A stretch of 64,000 bases of DNA from Lachnospiraceae bacterium (GTDB taxonomy: Bacteria; Bacillota; Clostridia; Lachnospirales; Lachnospiraceae), in the NCBI GenBank assembly GCA_021770785.1, contig JAETQH010000009.1:41633-105632 (forward strand), written 5' to 3'. Both the position numbers and the translations under genes were made by a program. Below, piece by piece: positions 16,983 to 26,105 of the stretch (within the stretch, counting starts at the first letter, position 1; every line of letters starts with the position of its first letter). The notes beneath the pieces were generated by a model. That model searched no databases, was not told the DNA's origin, and saw only the letters and a list, made by a program, of their open reading frames with translations.

Positions 16983-17799
16983 TTACTTGCCTCCATTTCT
17001 TATTCCATCGTCTTGCAGTATCCCTAATCTGCACATCTGCAGACATAATCAGATCAAAATACAATTTTTCAATTTCAAATTGATCATTTCGAATACGTGC
17101 CAAATCTAATAAATATATCCCACCTCCCCCATCGTGATATTCATCCCAAAGTTTTCGCGCCAGTGTTTCGGCCTCATACGAAATATTTCTCCCATCCCGT
17201 CTACGCACCTTTTTAAAATCTTCACGAAGTTGATCATACAAACAAACCGTATTTTCAGGCATAAGTCCTTCTGAATAGAGCCTTTGTTCTATTCTTAGTG
17301 TTATCTCCGTTATCTTGGGATTATTCATATCTGAAACCATATCTAAAAATTCTGCAATATGAGATGAAATTTCCTGAAATTTCTTTAACTCTTTACCAAG
17401 GTCTCCCAGATTTTGTGCATATATATTATTTAATTTTTCTTGCAATTCTCTAAATTTCTCTTGCCAGAACTCTACATATGTTGCCTTATTTATAGGATTG
17501 TATATTTCTGAATTTATAACTGCTGGAAAAATTCTATCCTTATATTCTCTATCTCTCATCATTTCCAACACTTCATACATACAATTTGCAGATTTTAGGT
17601 AAGAATCGGAAATAATAAGAATAATGTAATCCATGCCGTGAATCGATTGCATATATTTTTTTATACTATCCCATGCCCTGATTTTAAATTTGTCCCTATA
17701 TAAATCAACGTTGGGGTTGCCACGGAAGTAATCATATATATTATCTGCTATCTTATCATCATCCCAACAATAAGATAAAAATATCCTTATTTTCTTCAA
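16957..17799 (-). CDS. TIR-domain protein
   Basis: The 280-residue protein starts at TTG with GGGGAGG upstream. Residues 1-150 form a TIR domain: strand A with F-L-S-Y (7-10), a D-x-x-x-I-x-D segment, and box C-M-Y-E-V-L with Glu76 at the position of the catalytic Glu of NAD-cleaving TIR enzymes. NADase activity is therefore possible. The C-terminal half (about 150-280) is a helical extension that I do not recognise, with no second enzyme and no membrane segment. It overlaps the kinase-like gene by 26 bp, which implies coupled translation. Bacterial TIR proteins act in immunity or signalling; the target here is unknown. Confidence 0.85.
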   Translation of the reverse strand: MKKIRIFLSYCWDDDKIADNIYDYFRGNPNVDLYRDKFKIRAWDSIKKYMQSIHGMDYIILIISDSYLKSANCMYEVLEMMRDREYKDRIFPAVINSEIYNPINKATYVEFWQEKFRELQEKLNNIYAQNLGDLGKELKKFQEISSHIAEFLDMVSDMNNPKITEITLRIEQRLYSEGLMPENTVCLYDQLREDFKKVRRRDGRNISYEAETLARKLWDEYHDGGGGIYLLDLARIRNDQFEIEKLYFDLIMSADVQIRDTARRWNKKWRQVNDEFYTGF

Positions 17800-17814
17800 A
17801 AAGCGGCCTCCCCA

Positions 17815-18792
17815 TTAAAAACTGCTATTTTCTGACCCTGGAATTAAATCACTTTCAATTTCCCCTGCAAAATAACTGCCAATCTGTGCAATAAACCGCA
17901 ATACATCTTGCTTCATTATTTCAGGAAAGGATGACAGTACTGGGGCTGTCTCAAAACTCAATACCCCATTAAATTGAATTGCTCGTAGCCCCCTAATAAA
18001 ACCAGCCCAATCCGTAGATGATTCATTTTCACGGTTTTGGGTAAAAGTAAATGGTATCTGGTGTAAATCGTTCACTCCATCATTATCATGAATATGAAGT
18101 ACTTTTAACCGGTTTCCAAGTATTGTGATAAAATCCTCAAAGTCAAGCCCGATCAGATTTGCATGCCCTGTATCAAAACAGAATCCCAACACTTCAGCGC
18201 CGTACCTTTCATTCATACGATCAATGCGTTCCACCGCCTTCCTTGCATCGCAGCATGGTCCTTCTATGATATGGCTTCCTATACTGGTATAAATATTTTC
18301 TACGCATATCGTAATGCTCAGTTTCTTTGCAAGCGGCGCGAGCGACTCTAAAAAACTTTCCGTTTGTTCCCACTCTGCAGCTTCAGAACCAAGCTCTCTG
18401 GTCAGCTTAAATCCATGCACCACAATGTATGGACAGCCAAAGAAAGCGCAGATCTCCATGCTTTTGGGTGCTACGGTGTGCATCAGATAATCATTGATTC
18501 CCATTGCCGCGCCGGGTATATAAATCGGATACGGCATATGCATTTGGTTAATATATATACCTGCAGTTTCTACGGCTTCTTTATGCGGCGTAAAAAAATG
18601 TTTAAGCTTTTCAACAGACTGACTGAAAAAATCATTTATTTCCATAGAATATAGTGATGTATTTGTAAGATATGAATTCAAACTGAAATCACAGCAGGAC
18701 AACCCCGCATGTTTTATCATTTCAAATCCTTCTATGGGATATTTGTCAAAAACGATATTTTTACTCTGCACGCCGACAGATAATGTGTTCAT
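17815..18792 (-). CDS. Xylose-isomerase-like TIM-barrel protein (sugar phosphate isomerase/epimerase)
   Basis: 325 residues from the ATG at 18792, which has GAGGAAAGAGG before it; the frame is open 16 codons further up without a site. It is a complete AP-endonuclease-2/xylose-isomerase-like barrel. Metal ligands are all visible: Glu in C-V-E-N, Asp and His in F-D-T-G-H, His in H-I-H-D-N-D and Glu in L-S-F-E. The family isomerises or epimerises sugars or inositols with a divalent metal; the substrate is not evident. A diverged paralogue lacking most ligands is encoded at 21461-22690, bracketing three genes. The TIR gene follows after 15 bp. Confidence 0.85.
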   Translation of the reverse strand: MNTLSVGVQSKNIVFDKYPIEGFEMIKHAGLSCCDFSLNSYLTNTSLYSMEINDFFSQSVEKLKHFFTPHKEAVETAGIYINQMHMPYPIYIPGAAMGINDYLMHTVAPKSMEICAFFGCPYIVVHGFKLTRELGSEAAEWEQTESFLESLAPLAKKLSITICVENIYTSIGSHIIEGPCCDARKAVERIDRMNERYGAEVLGFCFDTGHANLIGLDFEDFITILGNRLKVLHIHDNDGVNDLHQIPFTFTQNRENESSTDWAGFIRGLRAIQFNGVLSFETAPVLSSFPEIMKQDVLRFIAQIGSYFAGEIESDLIPGSENSSF

Positions 18793-18870
18793 TTGCCTCT
18801 TTCCTCCTCGTTTTAGCCATCCAACACAATTATTTTTCATTCAATAGCATTACTGGATGTGATCCCTTTG

Positions 18871-20430
18871 CTACTGCTTTTTGGCGAACAATGCCTTCGC
18901 TTCCTCCAGATTATCGCAGTCAGCTTCAATCGCCTGCTTTAGTAATTTTAGTCCAGCTTCTGTATCAGTATCTGTTCCGATTCCATATATGTAACATTTT
19001 GCAAGCGGGTATCCAGCTGTATGATAGCACTTTTTTTCCACAGCATCGTAAAGATATTGAAACGCAGCCCGTTCATTTCTTTCAGTTCCTTTTCCTTCAA
19101 GATAACATATTCCAAGTTTTGCCTTAGCTTCGACAAAACCAAGCCTGACAGCTTTATCATACAATTTGACGGAAACAGCCCCATATTCAGGATTTCCTTT
19201 TATAGAAGAATAACATTCCGCAAGCAGGTAAATTCCTTCTGGCTCATTATATGGTATCGTCTTTTTTAAGTATGCAGCTGCTTTCTTCTTGTCCACCGCT
19301 ACTCCGATTCCCTCTAAATAACAGCGCCCTAATTCGGTGTATGCCTTTGCTTCTCCTTCTGCAGCTGACTGCATCAGCTTATCCAATCCTTCTTTGATTC
19401 TCCCATGATTTACACAATAAACTCCCATTTCATACAGCTCTAATGAACTGTAACTCTTTTCCGTCCTGTCTTCATTATCTCTGTTATCTTGGGCTTGTGT
19501 TTTTCCATCCATTCCTGTGTTTTGCATTTCCTGCATCGTCATTTCCACTGCTGCTATCCGTTCATCGGTAGGTGGATGTGTTGAATATAATATATACTCC
19601 ATGGAGAGTTTATTGATCTTCTGCTCGTGGGGAAATTTATTGAATGTATCAATCAGCCCATTTCCAAAACCGATCAAGGTACTCAGCCTGTCCGCAGCAA
19701 ATTCACTTTTCCTGCCGAAAAATCTGATCCCAATTGTTTCTATCAATGCAATCACTGCCAAAAAGAAGTCAAATACTTTTCCAATGAGTGAAAACAGATA
19801 TTTTGTTAGCCTGAAAATACCGAATCCATTTTCGACATTTCCATCCGAAAACATAGTTCCGAAAACTAAGCCCATAAATGTTCCAAGACACCAGCAAAAC
19901 GCCATGTAAACCCATCTTATCACACTGACTGCAAGTGTTCCCTGTAATGACATCATCAATGCGGCAGTGTCTCCATTGATATGATGTGCCAGTTCATGCG
20001 CCAACACGCCCCCAATTTCATCATCATACATATAATTTGCCAATAAATCCCTATGCACTACTATTGTACGGCTGCCTGCGGCATATGCATTGATTCCTTC
20101 TGCATCTGATACAAAGAATTCAATATTGCCCGGAACACGGATTCCTTTGCTGGCTGCGTTCTCGCAGACCTTCTTCCATATTCGCTGTATTCTCTCTGAC
20201 TCTATTCCATCCGGTTTTCTAGCATTTATAATCCATGTGTAATACCAGTCGACAAACGGTGTGAGCGCAAGAAGATACAAGCCTGCCAGCACTGCGAAGG
20301 CAAGTACCGCCCCGATGGCTGCCGTCTCTACAAATGCAGTACATAAGAATAGGAGCCACGAATAATTGATTGCCAGTGCAAACCAAAAACCCCAGTTACA
20401 GTTTTTGAAACGGATACTTTTCTGATTCAT
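18871..20430 (-). CDS. M48-family membrane metalloprotease with Sel1 repeats
   Basis: 519 residues from the ATG at 20430, which has AGGGGGGG four bases upstream. Two N-terminal membrane helices (about 17-65) are followed by an HtpX/M48 peptidase domain: zinc motif H-E-L-A-H at about 145-149, two more hydrophobic segments, and the third ligand in E-F-A-A-D near 245. The C-terminal third (about 325-515) carries Sel1/TPR-like repeats with the A-x-x-x-L-G-x-C-Y-x-x-G pattern, suitable for binding partners. It is likely a membrane-anchored, cytosol-facing protease. The N-terminal frame can be extended over the upstream gene but lacks a start signal there. Neighbours suggest a signalling rather than housekeeping role (inference). 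Confidence 0.87.
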   Translation of the reverse strand: MNQKSIRFKNCNWGFWFALAINYSWLLFLCTAFVETAAIGAVLAFAVLAGLYLLALTPFVDWYYTWIINARKPDGIESERIQRIWKKVCENAASKGIRVPGNIEFFVSDAEGINAYAAGSRTIVVHRDLLANYMYDDEIGGVLAHELAHHINGDTAALMMSLQGTLAVSVIRWVYMAFCWCLGTFMGLVFGTMFSDGNVENGFGIFRLTKYLFSLIGKVFDFFLAVIALIETIGIRFFGRKSEFAADRLSTLIGFGNGLIDTFNKFPHEQKINKLSMEYILYSTHPPTDERIAAVEMTMQEMQNTGMDGKTQAQDNRDNEDRTEKSYSSLELYEMGVYCVNHGRIKEGLDKLMQSAAEGEAKAYTELGRCYLEGIGVAVDKKKAAAYLKKTIPYNEPEGIYLLAECYSSIKGNPEYGAVSVKLYDKAVRLGFVEAKAKLGICYLEGKGTERNERAAFQYLYDAVEKKCYHTAGYPLAKCYIYGIGTDTDTEAGLKLLKQAIEADCDNLEEAKALFAKKQ

Positions 20431-20440
20431 AAAGCCCCCC

Positions 20441-20779
20441 CTATTTTTCCATTTTGGCAAAACCTTTCATAAGCTCTGTATTTTCATGCATCATGCTGGT
20501 GATTAACGGCTGGTACACCGCCGTGAGCTCCGGCTGCTGGATTAATTTATCTGCCATATCTTTTATTATATTCCGCTGCATTTCACTGATTCGTTTCACT
20601 TCATCAAATTTGACGCTGAAAGTATATGTATTTTTTAGCAACTGGTTATTGAATCTCTGTGTCTCTTCAATCAGCTTTCTGACTTTTACCTCCGAATACT
20701 GTTTTGTTTTATACATATCGGACACATGCTTTAATAAGTCAATCGGGCTGATGCTTACTTCTATTCCCAAATTTTCCAT
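20441..20779 (-). CDS. Small protein of unknown function (112 aa)
   Basis: Not recognised. The protein is largely alpha-helical by composition, charged, without Cys, signal peptide or membrane segment. It lies 3 bp after the 224-residue gene upstream and 10 bp before the protease start, so the three are probably translated together. A G7 run in the protease ribosome binding site touches its stop codon. It may be an adaptor for the protease. Confidence 0.65.
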   Translation of the reverse strand: MENLGIEVSISPIDLLKHVSDMYKTKQYSEVKVRKLIEETQRFNNQLLKNTYTFSVKFDEVKRISEMQRNIIKDMADKLIQQPELTAVYQPLITSMMHENTELMKGFAKMEK

Positions 20780-20782
20780 TTT

Positions 20783-21457
20783 TCATTTTCCTTTCCTAAA
20801 ATAATTTTCCAGTACTCTGTTCATTTCATATACCCGGACAAAATAATCCCTGTTGATTTCTTCGGAAATCAGAAGTTTGTTCTCTAAGTGCTCCTCTATC
20901 AGATCCTTTATTGTTCCAAGGCCTTCTTTCCCGCTCCTTTGAATCTCCCTGTGTGCATTCATAAGGCATGCTATATTGTCTGTGTCCAGTTCAATTCTCT
21001 CCGTTTCCATATATATCTTATTGAGGATATTTTTTGCCCCTGCCTGGGAAATGATTGTCCTAATCCGCTGAATTTTTGCTTCCTCATATATTTCATGAAT
21101 ATCAACATCTCGAATGCTTTTGATTGTAAAATATCTTTTACATAATTCCTGATACAGAACGCTTTTCCAATATTCCATATCCCAATATACATAATTGTCA
21201 GGTAAAGGTATTGAAGTTTTTTTCAGCAGCGAATATGCCATCCGTCTTACATTAACATTGCATTCTGACATTTTGAGGGCATTTTCCAAGATCTTATTTG
21301 CTTCATTTAAGATATCATCAATGATTTTTATATCATTTATGTACATCATTCCAGACACATACTCGGCACTGTACGTCTGGTGCGGTTCTTTTATGGCTCG
21401 AAAAAGTTCTTTAATATTGTTTTCCTTTGCAGCATTAAATACATCTCTCGAAGTCAT
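20783..21457 (-). CDS. Protein of unknown function (224 aa)
   Basis: Not recognised. The sequence is predicted to be mostly helical. The first 100 residues (A-A-K-E-N-N-I-K-E-L, then periodic hydrophobic positions) could be a HEAT- or ankyrin-like solenoid, but repeats are not clear. No signal, membrane segment or catalytic motif is visible. The ATG has GGGAGG upstream. It follows the degenerate TIM-barrel/Rossmann gene after 3 bp, which ties this signalling block to the glycan cluster in one transcription direction. Confidence 0.65.
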   Translation of the reverse strand: MTSRDVFNAAKENNIKELFRAIKEPHQTYSAEYVSGMMYINDIKIIDDILNEANKILENALKMSECNVNVRRMAYSLLKKTSIPLPDNYVYWDMEYWKSVLYQELCKRYFTIKSIRDVDIHEIYEEAKIQRIRTIISQAGAKNILNKIYMETERIELDTDNIACLMNAHREIQRSGKEGLGTIKDLIEEHLENKLLISEEINRDYFVRVYEMNRVLENYFRKGK

Positions 21458-21460
21458 GGG

Positions 21461-22690
21461 CTATTCCTCCCTGTCCAGTCTGTCAAAATAAAACGACGGC
21501 ATATATTCGTCATTAAAATATCCAATGTTCTCAATTCCCATTTCCCGAAGCTGTGCCTCTATTTCCCGGTAATAAATGTTGCAGATAACTACGCAGTAGT
21601 CTCTAGGCAGTTCTTTTAATACCTCTGGGTTCTTTACCTCCAGCCCTTCAAACATCGTCCCCCAGAGTTTCGGATTGTTGTCGCAGGTAAATAGCGGTGG
21701 GTATTTTTCACCGTAACATTTCATGTAGTTGCGGCACATATTGCCCGCACCGAAAAGGACCAACTTTTTGTAATTTTTCAGATTGTTTTCCATTTCAATC
21801 TGCCACTTAAAGTATTCCGCTGTCTGTCTTGCAAGTGGATAGAGTACAGGTCTTAAAATAGGTGAAAATGAACTGCATGTACTCGAAAAATCAACCGCGA
21901 GCTCTCCGTCAAAGCTGATATCACGAAGACCTCTTATTGCGCCGAGCCAGTCTGTTTCCGAATCAGCATATGAAAATGGAAGCATTGATACATCCTTACG
22001 ACCATCATTCTCCCTTAAAATCACAGTCCTTAAGTGCTTCCCAAGTATATTGATGAAAGTCTGGACATCATTTCCGCAGATGTTGCATATTCCAATGTCC
22101 ACGCAAAAACCGAAAGCTTCATAACCAATTTGGCTGTTCAGCATGTCTATCCATTCTACAGCCTCAACTGCTTCAGCACAGAAACCACGTATCAGATGCC
22201 CGCCTACGTTCCTTGCCTGGTTTTTCAACAAAAGCATCACACCATATTGGTGAGCCTTTACCGCTGCACTTACAAGATAATCATGTGCTGCCTGCTCCTC
22301 TTCCCCGCTGTTTTCTACGAGCTGTATGGGCAGTTCTATAAGCAGAAATTCGCACCCTGTCCTCCTACACAACTCAAGACTCTGTGTTATAGAAGTTTCC
22401 ATCATTGGAAGTATGGCATACCTGTCTGCCTTTGGTGGGACAACAGGCGCCTTTAAAAATACTATCTGAATATTGTTTTCCCTGCATTTATCAATAACTG
22501 TTTCATAGCGTTCCCTGACTGTTTCCGGAGAATACTTTCTTAATAACTTCTCTTCCATGGCCTTTTCGCTTAATTCTGGAAATTTTACATATATAGAAAG
22601 GAAGATTCTGTCAAATCCTGCATTCTTTAAGTCTGTTATTCCTTGCCATGGTCTATCCATATTGATTATGCTCTGGCAGCTTACATTCAT
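21461..22690 (-). CDS. Degenerate xylose-isomerase-like TIM barrel fused to a Rossmann-like module
   Basis: 409 residues from the ATG at 22690, which overlaps the upstream stop as ATGA; a longer reading to 22819 would run far into the upstream gene. Residues 1-300 align along their length with the barrel at 17815-18792. The metal ligands are mostly lost: V-E-N becomes L-K-N, D-T-G-H becomes D-I-G-I, the H-I-H-D-N-D His is Arg, and the final Glu is Asp. It is therefore unlikely to be a metal-dependent isomerase (inference). Residues about 305-395 are the cluster's recurring module (L-F-G-A-G, then D-N-N-P-K-L-W-G). It is the last module-bearing gene in transcription order. Confidence 0.8.
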   Translation of the reverse strand: MNVSCQSIINMDRPWQGITDLKNAGFDRIFLSIYVKFPELSEKAMEEKLLRKYSPETVRERYETVIDKCRENNIQIVFLKAPVVPPKADRYAILPMMETSITQSLELCRRTGCEFLLIELPIQLVENSGEEEQAAHDYLVSAAVKAHQYGVMLLLKNQARNVGGHLIRGFCAEAVEAVEWIDMLNSQIGYEAFGFCVDIGICNICGNDVQTFINILGKHLRTVILRENDGRKDVSMLPFSYADSETDWLGAIRGLRDISFDGELAVDFSSTCSSFSPILRPVLYPLARQTAEYFKWQIEMENNLKNYKKLVLFGAGNMCRNYMKCYGEKYPPLFTCDNNPKLWGTMFEGLEVKNPEVLKELPRDYCVVICNIYYREIEAQLREMGIENIGYFNDEYMPSFYFDRLDREE

Positions 22691-25017
22691 TCGTCTTTTC
22701 CTCCCCTGCCGATTCTCCCGACACGTTCCTTTAGTTCCGTGGAACTCGTACCCTCCGTATATGGGAAAAATACCATGTCTGATCCATGCTGTTGCAAAAA
22801 TGCCTTTTTTGCCATCCATATTGGTTCATTCTCATAATCACTCCCTGAAAACTGCACATCAAAGTGGTACATATAATAGGCATCCTCTGTACCAGGTCGG
22901 TCAACAGGTATCCCGACTGCTTCATCCACATACCGGCATGACTGCACGATTGCAAGACGTTCATCAAAGGGAATGTATGGACGTGTCTTTTTACTGTTTA
23001 TCACCTGCTCGTCTGATACCACACCCACGATCAGGTAATCGCATTGTTCCTTTGCACGTCGAAAAATATTCAGATGCCCGATATGAAACAGATCGAATAC
23101 GCCCGCAACATAACCGACATGATATTTTTTTGGCGCACTATTATCTTTTTTACATTCAATCTTAACAGGTCTCTTGTAATCCAGTTGGGGATTATACACA
23201 GAAACGTTCCTGATATCCATGCTTTTCAGCTGCGCGAGCACATCCTCGAATGATTTAATGCAGATCAGTACCTTAAAAGGTGTGGTAATCTCTCTCAAAA
23301 TACCGGGGGGATGAATTTCCACTCCCGACAGGCTTTCTCCCCATTTTTCCATATTATTATCAACGATTCCGGCAATGACACAATACTTCCCGAACTGCTC
23401 AATAAATATTTTGGAATATTGCCCCGCACCAAACAGCCAGATGTCCCTGCCCTCCGCCCCTTTAAAAATATCTGCGAACAGCCTCTCATACTCTTCCTGG
23501 CTGTAATCCATTCTGTGTCGGTTGGCAGCCATTGTTCGGTAATCCTTCCTGTGCCGGTTATGGTATTCAGAGAGCTCTTTTTCATTTCTCAGCTTCTGCA
23601 AAAATGCATTACCTTTTCCCCTCCATGTTGTCTGATATTTAAAAAGTCTGAAATGTTTCAAGACATCTTCTCTTGAACATATTCTCTCTAAATCAGGACT
23701 GCCCCTGTAGATAAAATCAATTGTCCTTATAAAAATGGCATTTGCTGGAAAGTTATCTATGTAAAATTCCTGGTCAAAAAATACAAATCCTTCCCCTGTA
23801 TAAAAACAATTGAGTGAAACCATGTCGATATAGCCTCTTTTTAAAATCACGCCGATATTTTCCTGTTCTTCAACTGTTCCAAATGCCCGTTTGTGCCACT
23901 GGTCAATGTTTGGGTCATCTTTCTTCCGGTTCTCCCACCATGGCTCAAACTGCTGCCAATTGACTTCTTCATAAGGGACATGCTCCGATGAAGATAATAT
24001 CATTCCCCGAAACTCTTCAAGTTCTTGCAGGAACAACTGCTTATCATTCTGTAGCACTTCCCTGAAATATTCTGTTGCAATCTGTCCCTTTACATAAGGC
24101 ATCACATACGCATTATTATCCTCTATACGCGCATCTACTACCGGAATCCCATGCTGCCTCAGGTATCCTGTACTTTCCATCATGGCATCAACCTTATGCC
24201 TTCCCTCCCGATACAGCGCTTTCTTGGAAACCCATTTTCCGGCCCTTATCATAGTCGCAAGAGCCTCCTCACGCCGACGGTCACCTTGCACCGTAATTTG
24301 GTCGATACCGGAAAGTTGCCCGTCAGTCGTACATTCTATTAAGAAAGCGTTTGCCATCTGGTGGAACATGCGATTTCCTATCAATGTTTCATATAGACAC
24401 TCCTCTTCGATAAATACGGTCTCAGGGCTTTTATACTGTGGAAATATCCTTACACTGATTGCTTCATTGGGAATGTAATCTTCCGCTACCAGAATTTGGG
24501 GATGTAACAGTTCTGGCATAACAGCATAAAATTGATATTTTGAAAATCTTGCATGTGTCAGCATTTTTTTATATTCTGCCATTGAATATGCCCGCCCGCC
24601 GATTACTTTTTTCTGATGCTCACTTACCCTGATATATCCATCTATTCCATCAAATACGTGTCCTGAAAACGTATCCTTGTCGCCGCAGAACTGTCGGATT
24701 GCAAGACGGTTTTCCGCCCCGATCAGAAGTTTTCCTGATGCCTTAAGCAGTCTTTTCAGCTCCGCAAACATCTTCTCTGGGCACTCGCTTCTCTCGATAA
24801 TACCCACGGATACGATATAATCAAACGTATTATTAAGCATATGCAACTCTGTCGCAAGAGCACTTATGGCTTCAATCCCTTTTTCTGTCAATGCATCCAA
24901 AAGCACTTCACATTCTGGTTTCCCACCTGAAACAAATAATATCTTTGAATCCGGTTGGAAGTCATACCAGCTGATCAGGGCTTTCGGTAAATCGTTTATG
25001 ATTTTGTCTGAAATCAT
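22687..25017 (-). CDS. Four-part protein: methyltransferase, kinase-like, Rossmann module, TagD/CCT-like cytidylyltransferase
   Basis: The 776 residues comprise a class I methyltransferase-like domain (about 20-190), a region (about 215-510) that looks like a phosphotransferase/kinase fold with D-M-V-S-L-N and F-F-D-Q-E motifs, the recurring module (about 525-613, L-F-G-A-G and V-D-N-N-x-x-K-W-G), and a nucleotidyltransferase domain (about 630-770) with G-V-F-D-L-F-H-I-G-H. The last is the H-x-G-H motif of glycerol-3-phosphate and choline-phosphate cytidylyltransferases, so it should make a CDP-alcohol. If the middle part phosphorylates the alcohol, kinase and cytidylyltransferase steps sit in one chain (inference). 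It overlaps both neighbours by 4 bp (ATGA). Substrate unknown. Confidence 0.82.
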   Translation of the reverse strand: MISDKIINDLPKALISWYDFQPDSKILFVSGGKPECEVLLDALTEKGIEAISALATELHMLNNTFDYIVSVGIIERSECPEKMFAELKRLLKASGKLLIGAENRLAIRQFCGDKDTFSGHVFDGIDGYIRVSEHQKKVIGGRAYSMAEYKKMLTHARFSKYQFYAVMPELLHPQILVAEDYIPNEAISVRIFPQYKSPETVFIEEECLYETLIGNRMFHQMANAFLIECTTDGQLSGIDQITVQGDRRREEALATMIRAGKWVSKKALYREGRHKVDAMMESTGYLRQHGIPVVDARIEDNNAYVMPYVKGQIATEYFREVLQNDKQLFLQELEEFRGMILSSSEHVPYEEVNWQQFEPWWENRKKDDPNIDQWHKRAFGTVEEQENIGVILKRGYIDMVSLNCFYTGEGFVFFDQEFYIDNFPANAIFIRTIDFIYRGSPDLERICSREDVLKHFRLFKYQTTWRGKGNAFLQKLRNEKELSEYHNRHRKDYRTMAANRHRMDYSQEEYERLFADIFKGAEGRDIWLFGAGQYSKIFIEQFGKYCVIAGIVDNNMEKWGESLSGVEIHPPGILREITTPFKVLICIKSFEDVLAQLKSMDIRNVSVYNPQLDYKRPVKIECKKDNSAPKKYHVGYVAGVFDLFHIGHLNIFRRAKEQCDYLIVGVVSDEQVINSKKTRPYIPFDERLAIVQSCRYVDEAVGIPVDRPGTEDAYYMYHFDVQFSGSDYENEPIWMAKKAFLQQHGSDMVFFPYTEGTSSTELKERVGRIGRGGKDE

Positions 25018-26099
25018 ACTCCCCTCCCATATGTGTCCGATACTTCCTTTAACATTTCTATCGTCCGCTCCATTCCCTCATGAATGTTATACCCCATGTT
25101 CCATCCAAGACTTTTTAATTTACCTCCATCAAGCCTTGCTTTTGTTGCTGTGCTGTACCCCGCTTTTTCATCGGAATCCGATATATCATATATAACCTCC
25201 GTATGACTAATTTCCGCTGCTATTTCTGCCAGATCCTTCAACCTGATGTCTGATCCGCCGTCCGCTATGTTATACGCTTCACCACACTGTCCGCATAACA
25301 TCACGATAAAAAGTCCTGACACTGCATCCGCCACATATGTATAGGAATAATACTGATTTCCTTCGCTTTTTAAGACAATATTCTCCCCTTTGACAGCCTT
25401 TATGATAAACTGAGAAACTGCCTTTGTATCTGACATAAGCATCGTCGGGCCATAAGTACGTGTAAAACGAGGGATTACCATGTCTGTTTCCGTCTCCTTT
25501 AAATATGCCTGACACAGCGCTTCGCCACAACGCTTGCTCTCCGGATATCCTGCACGGAGCGTATTGGAATTAATGTAACCGCAGTATGTTTCCGTAAAAA
25601 ATTCCACATCCCCTCTGTTTTCCCCGTATATCTCATTTGATGAGGCAAATACAAATCTTCGGACAGGATGCCTGACAGCATATCTCAACAAATTATTTGT
25701 CCCCAGTACATTTGCAGTGATTGTAGCAACAGGGTTCCGGGCATATGCCACTGGATGGGTACAGCTGGCAAGATGAACGATATAATCAAATTGCTCGTCC
25801 GTCTTTTCTTCCAGGGGATCATTTACATCATGACACAGGTAACAAAAAAGTGGACTTTCCCAATAATTCGCAAACCGCACTTTCGCCGCCTGTTCGTTCC
25901 TCCCCAGTGCACAGATCCTACAGTTCATTCCGAAAATTTTATTTTTCTCCATTAGTACGTCAATGGCAAAACTGCCAATCAGTCCACCAGCTCCGGTAAT
26001 AAGGAGTTTCTTGTTTTGCAGTTTCTCCCATGGCAGACCAAGTTCAGCCACATATCTGATATCTTCCATATACATTTTGTTTTTTAATAGTTTCAACAC
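25014..26099 (-). CDS. NAD-dependent nucleotide-sugar epimerase/dehydratase (extended SDR)
   Basis: The 361-residue protein starts at GTG (26099) or the next TTG, with AGGAGG immediately upstream. It has the NAD-binding G-A-G-G-L-I-G near residue 37, a catalytic Y-P-E-S-K (Y-x3-K), S-S-N-E-I-Y-G before it, and the usual C-terminal substrate domain. It resembles UDP-glucose 4-epimerases and dTDP/CDP-sugar dehydratases; the substrate cannot be fixed. It lies between an IspD/TarI-like cytidylyltransferase (6-bp gap) and a CCT-like gene (4-bp overlap), so a CDP-linked substrate is plausible (inference). Confidence 0.87.
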   Translation of the reverse strand: MLKLLKNKMYMEDIRYVAELGLPWEKLQNKKLLITGAGGLIGSFAIDVLMEKNKIFGMNCRICALGRNEQAAKVRFANYWESPLFCYLCHDVNDPLEEKTDEQFDYIVHLASCTHPVAYARNPVATITANVLGTNNLLRYAVRHPVRRFVFASSNEIYGENRGDVEFFTETYCGYINSNTLRAGYPESKRCGEALCQAYLKETETDMVIPRFTRTYGPTMLMSDTKAVSQFIIKAVKGENIVLKSEGNQYYSYTYVADAVSGLFIVMLCGQCGEAYNIADGGSDIRLKDLAEIAAEISHTEVIYDISDSDEKAGYSTATKARLDGGKLKSLGWNMGYNIHEGMERTIEMLKEVSDTYGRGV

Positions 26100-26105
26100 A
26101 GCCTC

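Noticed and set aside
20435..20441. G7 run (C7 on + strand) in the M48 gene leader as a phase-variation tract
   Set aside because: Seven bases is short and it serves as the ribosome binding site; weaker evidence than the G10 tract.
14094..21457. Tellurite-resistance (ter) operon
   Set aside because: Only the vWA and kinase-like proteins resemble TerY-type partners; no TerC, TerD or TerB proteins are present.
22691..22819. Longer N terminus for the degenerate TIM-barrel protein
   Set aside because: It would overlap the upstream gene by 133 bp; the ATG at 22690 forms an ATGA overlap typical of this operon.
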